The position numbers and the translations under genes are program-made. From Gyromitra esculenta (lineage: Eukaryota; Ascomycota; Pezizomycetes; Pezizales; Discinaceae), in assembly GCA_038503075.1 (NCBI GenBank), contig JBCAML010000006.1:1364001-1428000 (forward strand): a DNA stretch of 64,000 nucleotides. Direction: 5' to 3'. Positions 50,132 through 60,110 of this stretch are shown here, in pieces. Positions within the stretch are counted from its first letter, which is position 1; every line of letters begins with the position of its first letter. The notes beneath the pieces are model-generated. The model worked only from the letters and a program-made list of their open reading frames with translations. It was not told the origin of the DNA and made no database searches.

Positions 50132-52249
50132 ATGGCGGACGTATTTGTGATGGATACGGACATGTCTGACGGTTCTGAGGATCCCATCTCGAGACACTCT
50201 TCGAAGAACTCCTTGGCCCGTCGAAGAACTACCCATCTTACACCCGCTCCTAAGCCCTTCATTCCAAAACACTTCACGCCTCATCCGCAATTCCTACGGA
50301 GCAGTGCTCAAATTGAGGATGTTCATGCACAGCGTGATAATCTCATGCTTACGCTAAACGAAGCCTTTAGACACGTTGTACTAAGGCAAGAAGAGGCTCA
50401 GGCAGGAAACACCGTTGCCCTAAACCAACTTAACTCACAGGCTCAAACTCAATATCTAAGCCTAACCCATATCCAGCAGCGCATGGCAGACCAACAGGAG
50501 TTCTCGGCCGAAGAACTCGCCCGTATCGAGGTACTGGTTCACGGTCTTGGTAATAACATTGGCCTGGCCCTGCAACAGCAAGGACATGAGGCACACCAGC
50601 GCATTGGAAGGGTGGAAACGGTAGTCGAAGCTATAGTGGGGGAAACAGTAGGAGAAATGCAAAGACAACGAAGTCAGCTTAACGATCAGGGAGTGTTACT
50701 CAGTCAGATCACTCAACATATTCGTGCTCAGTCAGAACTACCAGCCCGATCAGAAGCAGGCCTCAGTGGCTCTATTCATGCACCCCAACTGCCTCCCACT
50801 AGAAGCGAGAAAGGAAAGGAACCAGCCCAAAGTGAACGAGGTGAACCCTCCGGAGCACACGGGGGTAATGGTGGGCAGCCCCCACATGGACCCAATTACC
50901 GTGTTGGTGCTGGCGCCCCTGGATCAGGTGACGGATCGTCATCGGATGATTCGGAGGAAGAAAGGGCCAGAAAGAACATCGAAGATACCAATCGATGGCT
51001 GGCCAACAGAAGGAGAGAAAGAGAAAACCGGCGGCGGAGGACACCAAGTAATGCACCTCCACCGCCACCCCCCCCAAATAACCCTGGTGAGATGGTAATC
51101 ACCATTGATCACAGGTACCCCCAAGCATCACCGTCATCTCGACACCACAAGATCCCGATCGGTGAACCAGAAAAATTCACTGCTGCCACAAACCAGGATC
51201 TCAGAGCATGGATCCGAAGCTGCGAAGTATATTTTGAGATGAATGAGTGGCTTTGGACCAGCGACCGACACAAAATCCACTATGCCGCCAGTCGTTGTGA
51301 AGGAAACAAGGCTCGACCATACGTTGTTATGTATACCAACAAGATGGACGGAGCCGAAGGACAAATCCAGGAACCAGAGTACGCCTATTGGGCAACCTTC
51401 TCATTAAAAATGAAGGAAGTATTCTGCTCTCCGGACGAAAAACGCGATGCCATATATGCCATGGATCGTGTACCTTACACAACTGTTGAGGAATATATCC
51501 TCAAAATGAGCAACCTAAACATAAAGGTTGGGATGGCTGGGACGCTGTGGAGGATGAAGGTCGAAGCAAAGATCCCTCTCAAGATACGAGAGTTGATGGT
51601 AGGTTGTGGTCCGTTTGACGATGATGTACAATGGCTGGAGGCCTTACGATCAAGAGGAAGATTGTGGGAGGAGTATTTGTATCACCAGAAACTGGAGAAT
51701 AGAGGTCTCCCAGCCACGGATGGTCGTGGGAAAAAGGAGGAGAAAAAGCAGGAGGAACGTCGGGAAAAGGGGTTCAAAAGCAGAGTCAAGAAGGACTCAA
51801 AAAGTAATGTCAAGGAGGATACCCCTAAAAAGGATGCCCCTCCCCCCACTAACAGCACCGGAGATGCCTCGGGTTGGAAGGCTGCTCATGAAGGGGTAAG
51901 TCAGGACCTAGTTGACCGACGCAGACGGGCGAAACACTGCACTAGGTGTGGTCGGCCCGACTGTCACTGGAAGACGTGCGACATGAAGGAACCTCGAACG
52001 GTATCATCTGCGCAAGCCGGCGCCAGTCGTAAACGAAAATGGGTCAAGCCCGAAAAGAATGAGCAGAGTGCTGGGGATGCATTAGAGAAGCGTTTGAAGC
52101 TAGCGCCCAAGACGAGGGCCGCGACAGCGCCACCTGCAAAAGGGGCCGTGAGCGGAGTTACCGCTCCAAAGGGGCGGATCTCCAGGACCCCTGTTAATCT
52201 TTATGCAAATACAAATTCTGACGAAGAAATGTCAGAGAATTTTCACTAG
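50132..52249 (+). CDS. Gag protein of element A
   Basis: Structural protein of the retrotransposon particle, 705 residues with no internal stop. The N-terminal ~170 residues are Gln/Ala-rich and helical. Then come Ser/Gly-rich and proline-rich linkers (a run of Pro near residue 312). The capsid-like retrotransposon gag region covers about residues 345-510 (YAYWATFSLKMKEVFCSPDE and YTTVEEYILKMSNL). A lysine-rich basic stretch follows. Near residue 603 is a zinc-knuckle variant, CTRCGRPDCHWKTC, in which Cys rather than His stands at the third canonical position, with His next to it. ATG context is AACTATAATGG. The stop at 52,247 overlaps the start of the pol frame. Confidence 0.92.
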   Translation: MADVFVMDTDMSDGSEDPISRHSSKNSLARRRTTHLTPAPKPFIPKHFTPHPQFLRSSAQIEDVHAQRDNLMLTLNEAFRHVVLRQEEAQAGNTVALNQLNSQAQTQYLSLTHIQQRMADQQEFSAEELARIEVLVHGLGNNIGLALQQQGHEAHQRIGRVETVVEAIVGETVGEMQRQRSQLNDQGVLLSQITQHIRAQSELPARSEAGLSGSIHAPQLPPTRSEKGKEPAQSERGEPSGAHGGNGGQPPHGPNYRVGAGAPGSGDGSSSDDSEEERARKNIEDTNRWLANRRRERENRRRRTPSNAPPPPPPPNNPGEMVITIDHRYPQASPSSRHHKIPIGEPEKFTAATNQDLRAWIRSCEVYFEMNEWLWTSDRHKIHYAASRCEGNKARPYVVMYTNKMDGAEGQIQEPEYAYWATFSLKMKEVFCSPDEKRDAIYAMDRVPYTTVEEYILKMSNLNIKVGMAGTLWRMKVEAKIPLKIRELMVGCGPFDDDVQWLEALRSRGRLWEEYLYHQKLENRGLPATDGRGKKEEKKQEERREKGFKSRVKKDSKSNVKEDTPKKDAPPPTNSTGDASGWKAAHEGVSQDLVDRRRRAKHCTRCGRPDCHWKTCDMKEPRTVSSAQAGASRKRKWVKPEKNEQSAGDALEKRLKLAPKTRAATAPPAKGAVSGVTAPKGRISRTPVNLYANTNSDEEMSENFH

Positions 52250-55200
52250 GTCGACTACCGGCGGGCCAGGAGGTAGCAGACGTTAACCAAACATTCGAAA
52301 CCCTGGCAATCGAAGAAAGAATTGTCTCAATCCTTGAGACCGAAAAATACAAAAACAAACGAAAAAGAAAGGAGGACGACTCTTCGGAATCGTCCAACAA
52401 AAAACAACATACAGAACCCACCGTATACGAGCGGCCCCGAGGGCAAGCGCTACTGGTAATCAATGGAAGGAAGGTGGTAGTCAATGTATTGCTAGATTCT
52501 GGAGCTAATGTTTTTCTCTTGTCCCCTTTGTTTGTTAGGAAATGGTCGGTCCCAAAGGTGCAAAGAGACGTCCCGTTAACCATTAGAAACTTCACAGGTG
52601 AAGAAGTGGTTGGAGCGGGACAAGCCTTTACTAACCCTATTACTATGATCATAGGCAATAATCATACATCTAATGTATCTTGCGAGATTGGGCCAGTCGA
52701 GGCTGGGTTAGACTTGATAGTGCCAGGGGGTTGGTGGTTGACGAGTCACCGGTTGGAAAACCCTTACGACCACGCAAACTGGAAGTTCGAATCTCCTGGT
52801 TGCTGTAACCAGTGCTCTGTGACGACTGCTCCTCTTAATACCGAGAACGATATCGAATATGACGAATGGCTGGGCCTGGACGAGAATGCCCGAATAATTG
52901 GCATGGTGCGTGCAATCGATGACGAAGAAACTGAACTTCTGAAGACTCTCCCGGGAGCATACCACCGATTTGTCAGTCTATTCGGCACTCCCATCCAGGA
53001 ATCCTTGCCAGAACGAAGGCCATTCGATCACGCTATTGATCTCGAGCATGGGACAACCGCCCCGTGGGGTCCAATCTATAAACTTTCGGAAAAAGAACTT
53101 GAGATTCTCCGGAAGTACTTGGACAAAATGGAGGAACAAAGGAAGATACGGCCAAGCAAGTCACCTGCTGGGTCGCCCATATTATTCGCGCCGAAACCAG
53201 ACGGAGGGCTACGACTATGCGTAGATTACCGTGGCTTGAACAAGGTGACAGTAAAGAACCGATACCCTCTGCCGCTAATGTCCGAATTGCGTGATAGAGT
53301 CAATGGGGCTTCGATCTTTACCAAACTGGACCTCAAAGACGGTTTTCACCAGATCCGTATCAAAGAAGGCGATGAGTGGAAAACAGCGTTTCGTACAAGA
53401 TATGGTCATTTCGAGTACACAGTCATGCCTTTCGGCTTGGCAAACGCCCCCGCAACCTTTCAAGATATGATGCATCAGGTGCTCCGCGAATTTCTGGACC
53501 AAGGGGTCGTGGTTTATATTGACGACATCCTCATCTACTCAAAGACCCTCGAGGAACATGAGGCCTTGGTGACCAGAGTCCTGCAGCGGTTGGAGGACGA
53601 GGGTTTGGCAGTATCCATTAAGAAAAGCTACTTTCACTTGCGGGAAGTTGAGTTTTTAGGGTACATAATTTCTGACAAAGGCGTGTCTATGTCAATGAAG
53701 AAGGTCGAGTCAATCCTTTCATGGGAAACCCCGAAGAGCATACGCGATGTTCAGGTATTCATTGGATTCGCCAATTTTTACCGACGGTTCATCGAAAATT
53801 TCTCCCAAGTTGCAAGTCCCTTAACCGAGTTAACCAAAGGGGACCCCAAGAAATTCCAATGGGGTGACCGTCAAGCGATAGCTTTCGAGTACCTAAAAGT
53901 TGCCTTCACGACAGCACCCATCCTTTGTCACTTTGCGCCGGAACGGCAGACTGTGGTAGAAACCGACGCCTCAGACTATGCGCTAGGTTGCGTCCTCTCG
54001 CAGATCATCGATAGCAAGCTACATCCCGTAGCATTCCATTCCAGAAAATTTAATAAAGCCGAACTTAACTACGAGGTGCACGATAAAGAACTACTCGCGA
54101 TAGTAACCGCCTTCAAGGAATGGCGACATTACCTAGAAGGAAGCAAGCACCAAGCGATCGTCTATACGGACCATAAAAATCTCGAATATTTCATGAAGGA
54201 GACAAGGATCCTAAATCGACGACAGGCTAGATGGGCGGAATATTTATCGTCTTTCGACTTTAAAATCATATATCGACCTGGATCAGCGGGAGGAAAGCCA
54301 GATGCATTATCAAGACGACCGGAGTATCGTCCTAAGGAGGGGGATACAACACAGCCTACAGAAGCCATGTTCCGAAGCGGCCAAGTCGATATGACTGGCC
54401 GTCCCAGTAAGTCAATCGTTATATCCTTAATTCATAGAAAAGACGATAACACAATTGTACAAAACCAAAACGATGACCCGTTACACTTCACCGAGCTGGA
54501 CTCAAATGGCAATCATCACCATTATAATTTTAATCCTAATACAACACACGAGGAGCTACTTATTTCATCAGCATCCCTCAAAGCGCTTCAAGTCCTTAAA
54601 TTTAATTCGGACTTTTTGGAGCAGGTTAAAAGGAAGGTCGAGTCTGACGAAGACTATAAGGAAATTCGAGACTTAGTTAAAGCTGGCAGCGAAATCAAGA
54701 GGCTACAACACTACACAGTGATGGAGGAACTCCTCTATTGGAAAAACAGGCTAACAATCCCTAACGATGATGAAATCAAAACTACCATTTTAGAAAATGA
54801 ACACGACTCCAAGATAGCAGGGCACTTTGGCATGGACAAAACCACGGAACTTGTTCAGCGGAACTTCTACTGGCCTCATATGACCGAGTGGATTACAGAT
54901 TACGTCCGCTCATGCGATCCATGCCAACATAACAAATCCGTGCGTCATATGAAATATGGACTCCTGCAACCGCTAGAGACCCCATACGCTCCATGGATGT
55001 CAATATCAACAGACTTCATCGTCTAGTTACCCGAGTCGAGAGGATTCACCCAAATATGTGTAGTAGTTGACAGGTTTACCAAGATGGCGCACTTCATCCC
55101 ACTAATAGAAAGAGCTACAGCAAGTGATGTGGCAAAGGCTTTTGTTGACAAAGTTTGGAAACTTCACGGGCTTCCGAAAGAAATTGTTTCAGACCGAGAT

Positions 55201-55998
55201 GCTAAGTTCACAGGGGAATTCTGGACCTCATTATGCAAACTTCTAGACATTAAATCCAGCAAATCTACCGCATTCCATCCTGAGACCGACGGACAAACCG
55301 AAAGGGTTAATCAAGTCCTGGAAGCCTACCTAAGAAACTTCGTCAACTACGACCAAGATGACTGGTACGACCTACTGCCGTTAGCGGAGTTCGCGTACAA
55401 CAATGCGGAAGCCACAGCCACTGGAATCAGCCCCTTCTATGCCAATCATGGTTTCCATCCCAGAACAGCTTGGACGATTGATACCGAAGTCAAGAATCCA
55501 GCGTCAAAGTTATACGCACATTGGCTTCAGAAAGTAAACGATTTTGCCACTACCTCACTCAAAGCCACCCGAGAAAACATGTCCAAATATTTTGACAAGA
55601 AACGACAGGCGGAGCCATCCTTTAAGGTCGGAGATTTAGTAATGCTCGACGCCAGAAACATTAGAACCAAGCGTCCAACGAAAAAGTTAGCCCCTAAGTC
55701 ATACGGACCCTTCCCGATTACACGAGTCGGTACTAGAGCTTGCACTTTAGATACAGGAGGTCGCTGGAGGATATTCCCCACCTTCCATGTATCCTTGCTC
55801 GAGCCATACCGAACAAGCGTCAGGGAAACCCGAAAACAAGACCGACCGCCGCCTGACGACATTGAAGGTGACAATGAGTACGAGGTGGAATACATCGTCA
55901 AAAGCGAGAAGAGAGAAACCAAAGTGGGACGACGAACGATCAGCCGGATGTTCTATTTCATCAAATGGGTGGGATACCCGGAAGATGAGAACTCATGG
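52222..55998 (+). pseudogene. Pol of element A, with in-frame stop and interrupted by element B
   Basis: The frame opens at 52,222, overlapping gag by 28 bases in the -1 frame, so a gag-pol fusion by frameshift is expected. Domains in order: protease with LLDSGAN (active-site DSG at 52,495), reverse transcriptase with VVYIDDILIYS (53,515-53,526), RNase H (VVETDASDYALGCVLSQ and later acidic residues), integrase zinc finger HHCC (about 54,800-54,940), integrase core with DRDAKF and PETDGQTER, and a chromodomain (VEYIVKSEKRE, FYFIKWVGYPEDENSW). A TAG at 55,024-55,026 breaks it just after the first integrase catalytic Asp (STDFIV). The frame then stays open to 55,998, where element B interrupts it; its last 28 codons are at 61,833-61,919. 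Apparent coding to 56,127 is a chance run into B's LTR. Confidence 0.92.
55994..55998. repeat. Left TSD of element B (CATGG)
   Basis: CATGG here and at 61,828-61,832. Removing element B and one copy restores an uninterrupted chromodomain reading frame in element A (...N-S-W then E-P-A...). Confidence 0.9.
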
Positions 55999-56411
55999 TC
56001 TCAAGGGGCGAGTATTATCTTCAAGCTCTCAGGTATCCCCCGAGATGAACAGTGCTACTTGAAGAGAAAACTAAGCGACGAGAGCGTTTACGAGGTTCCA
56101 CAGGCTCTACAGAGTGTTCAAGTATAGAGGACTTGAGGACGGCGGCAGCGGAAGGTTATGAGGTATAACCGAGTTTTGTATTGTAAGATACAAAGAGTGT
56201 ACGACAGAAGACGTTGCTTAAAGAAAGAAGAAGGAAAAGTACAACAAGAGGGGAAATCCCTTCGACATATCATCATTCCAACTCGTTCGATGACAAAGAC
56301 TTGACTCATTCTGACGGAAACCCAAAAAAGCATAAGGAACAACAACGTAACACAACAAACCTCGCAACCTGTATACCCGACGAACCATCAACATAACAAC
56401 CGTCCATGAAA
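55999..56411 (-). repeat. 3' LTR of element B
   Basis: The first 266 bases (plus-strand order, 55,999-56,264) are identical to the other LTR (61,418-61,683). The remaining 147 bases, which are the U3 side, differ by many substitutions and indels. The place where the 5' LTR has TATATAAG reads GATATGTC here, so this copy lacks the TATA box. Confidence 0.93.
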
Positions 56412-56426
56412 GTAGCTCCCCCCTCA
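56412..56426 (-). promoter_or_regulatory. Polypurine tract of element B
   Basis: On the minus strand TGAGGGGGGAGCTAC abuts the 3' LTR. It overlaps the pol stop codon (TGA). Position and purine content fit the primer for plus-strand DNA synthesis. Confidence 0.7.
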
Positions 56427-59400
56427 TAGCCGTGAGCTCCTGCGAACACTAACCAGACCTTCCTTGGGTTTTCTCGGATATTGTTGGTGGAAGATGTCCA
56501 CTGCTTCAGTCTCCTTATGGTAATCAGCTGGTTCCCACGTAGGTAAGGCATACCCTGTCCATTCAACCAGATATTGCAGTTTCCCATGACGAATACGAGA
56601 GTCCAGGATACTCTCGACAAGATATTCCTCATGATCATTAACTTGAACCGGGGGTGGTGGTGGAATAATCTGACCCGGGAGCGGGTCAATAGGAGCAGCT
56701 TTGATTAGTGAGACGTGAAATACCGGATGGTATTTCATAGACGAGGGCAGGTCTATTTCATAGGCATGCGCAGAGATTATTCGTTTCACGGGGAAGGGAC
56801 CACTCCATTTCCAGTCCAATTTCCTTGAATTCCTAGTCGTCCTCATGTTCTTCATGGATATGAAGACATGGTCATTGACCTTGAATGAAGGGGCGGGGGT
56901 ACGGTGCTGATTGGCACTGCTTTCGAAAATATCTTGTGCTGTCCTCATTTGAACTCGCAGGAAGTCTCTAAGTTCCTCCATTTTAGAGGCGAAGTCATTG
57001 GCATCGAGGGTCTGGGGGGAGCGATCATTAGAGACAACGGAGGTATCGAAGCGGGGATGGTAACCATAATTGGCGAAGAAGGGTGTGGCTTTGGTACTGG
57101 CTGACTCTTGGTTATTGGCAGCGAACTCCGCCATAGGTAACCATTTCGTCCAGTCGTCTTGTTGGTAAGAAACGTAGCACCGAAGATACTGTTCCATAAC
57201 GGCATTAAGACGTTCGGTTTGACCGTCTGTTTCTGGATGGAAAGACGTTGACATCCGAGCGGAGATATTCAGACGTTGGCAAAGATGTTTCCAAAACTTA
57301 GCGGTAAACTGCGTTCCTCTATCCGAAGTGATATAGGAGGGTAGTCCGTGGAGTTTCCAAACATTTTGGAGGTAGAGTTCGGCTGTTTGCTCGGCGTTGA
57401 CGGTTGTATTACACGGGATAAGGTGTCGCATCTTCGAAAGTCGATCCACTACAACCATAATAGCGTCAAAGCCGTTAGATTCTGGTAGACCGGTGACAAA
57501 GTCCATTGATAGCTCTTCCCAGGGGCGATTAGGGATTGGGAGTGGTTTCAGGACGCCTTGGGTACCGAGGGTACTTGGTTTCGCTCGTCGACAGGTATGA
57601 CAGTTCCGCGCATAACGGCCAATGTACTCTCTCATCTTTGGCCAATAAAAGTGCCTTGAAACGAGTTCGAAGGATTTTTCACGTCCCGGGTGGCCGGCTG
57701 AGGGTGCATCATGATGTCGTTGTAGGATGAGGAGGCGAAGAGGGTCATGGTCGGGGATATAGAGCCTTTGTCGGTAGAATAAGCGGTTGTTGATTTCAGT
57801 GCAATCGCCTAAGGTGATCTCCTTAGATTGTCGTTCACCATTTCTAAGTGCTAGAAGGATTTTTTGTGGGAACGGGTCAGCGATATATCCTTGATTCATT
57901 AATTCTTCGAGGGGGGCATCCAATTCAGCGGGTTCGTTTGATAAAGAACCCGAAAACAAACTCAACTTAGGGTCAACGTTCTTCTCCTTTAAGACCACTT
58001 GGTGTTGGTGTCTTAGTCTTTCATCCCCTTCTTCAGGGAGATCTCCTGATCTCCGAGTCAGTGCATCCGGCTTTCCTCCCTGTACTCCTGGTCTGTATGT
58101 AATGACAAAGTTGAAGCGTGAGAGATATTCTGCCCATCTGACTTGTCTTCGGTTCAGTTGCTTAGTGGTCATAAAATATTCTAAATTTTTATGATCCGTG
58201 ATGACCGAGATAGGGAATTCAGATCCTTCGAGTTCCGGGCGCCATTCTTCAAAGCAGCGGATAATGGCTAGTAATTCTTTATCATAGATTTCGTAGTTAC
58301 ATTCCGCGGGTGAGTGTTTCTTAGAGAAGAAAGCCACAGGGTGAAGTATGCCGTTATCATCGAGCTGGGAGAGGACGCCGCCGGAGACGAAATCAGACGC
58401 ATCGGATTCCACAAAGATCTTTTTTTGTGGGTCGAAGTGAATAAGTACTGGTGCTTTGGTAAAAGCTTCTTTAAGAGCTTCAAATGCAAGTTCAGCTTCG
58501 ACGGTCCATTCAAAGACGGTGCCTTTTCTAGTAAAGGCAGTAAGGGGTGCAGCGAGGCGGGAAAATCCTAAAATAAATCTCCGGTAGAAGTTTGCGAAAC
58601 CTAGGAAGGCCTGAACATCCTTAATGCATTTGGGTCGGTTCCATTCTCGTACTGCTTTAAGTTTGTCCTCGTCCATTTTAATTCCTTCAGGAGTAAGGAT
58701 TAGGCCGAGGTATTTTATCGATTGGACGTGGAATTCACATTTCTCTGGTTTGAGAAGGATATCGTTGGCTTTTAAGGCGTCGAGGACTTGTCGAACGTGT
58801 ACCTTGTGTTCGGCGAGAGTATCGCTATAGATAAGGATATCGTCGAGGTAAGCCGTGCAAAAAAGGTCCAAATATTCTCGGAGGGAGTCATTGACGAAGC
58901 GTTGGAAGGTACCGGGGGCGTTGGTAAGGCCGAATGGCATTACCATATATTCATATAAGCCATATCGTGTTCGGAAGGCTGTCTTCCACTCCTCTCCTTC
59001 AGCAATGCGAATTTGATGAAAGCCGTCACGGAGATCAAGCTTCGAGTACCATTGAGCTTTTGCGAGACGATCCAGGGTTTCTTTGACTAGGGGGGAAGTA
59101 TATCGGTCCTTGACTGTAAGAGCATTAAGGCCACGGTAGTCGACACAGAGGCGGAGTGATCCATCGGGTTTAGCGGCGAAGAGGACTGGGGAACCGGCGG
59201 AAGATGAACTGGCGCGAATAAAGCCTTTCTCTAGGTTGTCTTCGATGTACTTCTTGAGAACTAGAAGTTCATCCCGTGACATACCGTAGAGGGGGCCGAA
59301 TGGAGGTTCCTTGCCTTCTTGGAGAGTAATGCGATGATCGTAGGAGCGACGGGGGGGGAGTCCTTGGGCTTTTGCCTTATCGAACATGTCCAGGTATTTG

Positions 59401-60110
59401 TGATACTCAGCGGGTATTCTTTGTCTCCATTCCTCTTTAGTAGTTTTGCTATCAAGGACTTTGTTTATTTCATATAGAGACATCGAATAGACCTGAATAC
59501 CCTTTTTCCTAGCGAGCATGCGGAAACTAGCGGCTCCGATAAAAGCGGCGTTAAGCTTAGCTGGCGGCGGGATGGCGGCAACGGAAACAATGGGTTGCTT
59601 GGGGGCACAATGGGTGGTGCAGAATTCAGAGTTGAATTCAATGCTTTTATTGGCGAATTGTAGATGAACGTCATGGAGGTTCATCCACGGGATACCGAGC
59701 ACTAGGGGGTAGTGTCCTAGTTTGGTGACGAAGAAAGGAGCTTTTTCGTTATGTTGCTGAATAGAGAGCTCCAAGTGGCAGAGATTGGTGATATCTCCCG
59801 AGGCAATTGTTCGGCCGTCAATGACTTCTAATTGGCGAGGGGTTTTGAGGGGAGACAGTGGTAGGGAATGGTGACGCACAAAGTTTTCATCAATGAAAGC
59901 GAACCCTGAGGCTCCAGTGTCAAGAAGTGCGTGTGTTTTTATAACTTTATTTTGGTGGGAAAGGCTACATGAAACTACAAAATGTTCCCCATCCAAATTA
60001 TCCTCCACACACACATCCGACACTGAAAACCCAGAAATAGAGAACGCTGACAAAGAAGAAAAAGAAACCAGAGCAGGGTCACATGGCGACTCTGGTTGAA
60101 CTAGTTTAAA
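56424..60110 (-). CDS. Pol polyprotein of element B (expressed by -1 frameshift)
   Basis: The frame is open from the slippery site at 60,110 to a stop at 56,424, about 1,228 codons. From the conventional in-frame position 60,053 it is 1,209 residues, used for numbering here. Protease has ALLDTGASG (Asp about 45). Reverse transcriptase runs about residues 250-470 with YLDDILIYS at about 401-409. RNase H has FVESDASDFVSGGVLSQ and ITDHKNLEYF. The integrase zinc finger HHCC lies at about 779-817 (ending CHTCRRAK). The integrase core has catalytic Asp in LSMDFVTGLP (~848), Asp in TSDRGTQF (~908) and Glu in the PETDGQTERLNAVMEQ segment (~942 on). The C-terminal chromodomain lies at about 1,135-1,190 (YLVESILDSRI, YLVEWTGYALPTWEPA). 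All key residues are present. There is no own ATG near the start, as expected for a Gag-Pol fusion. Confidence 0.95.
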   Translation of the reverse strand, partial: FKLVQPESPCDPALVSFSSLSAFSISGFSVSDVCVEDNLDGEHFVVSCSLSHQNKVIKTHALLDTGASGFAFIDENFVRHHSLPLSPLKTPRQLEVIDGRTIASGDITNLCHLELSIQQHNEKAPFFVTKLGHYPLVLGIPWMNLHDVHLQFANKSIEFNSEFCTTHCAPKQPIVSVAAIPPPAKLNAAFIGAASFRMLARKKGIQVYSMSLYEINKVLDSKTTKEEWRQRIPAEYHKYLDMFDKAKAQGLPPRRSYDHRITLQEGKEPPFGPLYGMSRDELLVLKKYIEDNLEKGFIRASSSSAGSPVLFAAKPDGSLRLCVDYRGLNALTVKDRYTSPLVKETLDRLAKAQWYSKLDLRDGFHQIRIAEGEEWKTAFRTRYGLYEYMVMPFGLTNAPGTFQRFVNDSLREYLDLFCTAYLDDILIYSDTLAEHKVHVRQVLDALKANDILLKPEKCEFHVQSIKYLGLILTPEGIKMDEDKLKAVREWNRPKCIKDVQAFLGFANFYRRFILGFSRLAAPLTAFTRKGTVFEWTVEAELAFEALKEAFTKAPVLIHFDPQKKIFVESDASDFVSGGVLSQLDDNGILHPVAFFSKKHSPAECNYEIYDKELLAIIRCFEEWRPELEGSEFPISVITDHKNLEYFMTTKQLNRRQVRWAEYLSRFNFVITYRPGVQGGKPDALTRRSGDLPEEGDERLRHQHQVVLKEKNVDPKLSLFSGSLSNEPAELDAPLEELMNQGYIADPFPQKILLALRNGERQSKEITLGDCTEINNRLFYRQRLYIPDHDPLRLLILQRHHDAPSAGHPGREKSFELVSRHFYWPKMREYIGRYARNCHTCRRAKPSTLGTQGVLKPLPIPNRPWEELSMDFVTGLPESNGFDAIMVVVDRLSKMRHLIPCNTTVNAEQTAELYLQNVWKLHGLPSYITSDRGTQFTAKFWKHLCQRLNISARMSTSFHPETDGQTERLNAVMEQYLRCYVSYQQDDWTKWLPMAEFAANNQESASTKATPFFANYGYHPRFDTSVVSNDRSPQTLDANDFASKMEELRDFLRVQMRTAQDIFESSANQHRTPAPSFKVNDHVFISMKNMRTTRNSRKLDWKWSGPFPVKRIISAHAYEIDLPSSMKYHPVFHVSLIKAAPIDPLPGQIIPPPPPVQVNDHEEYLVESILDSRIRHGKLQYLVEWTGYALPTWEPADYHKETEAVDIFHQQYPRKPKEGLVSVRRSSRL
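60101..60110 (-). promoter_or_regulatory. -1 ribosomal frameshift site at the gag stop of element B
   Basis: In the gag frame the last codons read TCT TTA AAC TAG, so the canonical slippery heptamer T TTA AAC (60,104-60,110) sits directly before the gag stop (60,101-60,103). Slipping back one base gives TTT AAA CTA and enters the pol frame, which is closed by a TGA just upstream and open from here on. No stimulatory structure was worked out. Confidence 0.85.

Noticed and set aside
55999..56127. C-terminal extension of element A pol into the next sequence
   Set aside because: This part is the LTR of element B; the true pol end is at 61,833-61,919.
60053..60055. Independent start codon for element B pol
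   Set aside because: The position is TTG, not ATG, and the frame is open upstream to the slippery heptamer, so a Gag-Pol fusion is the better model.
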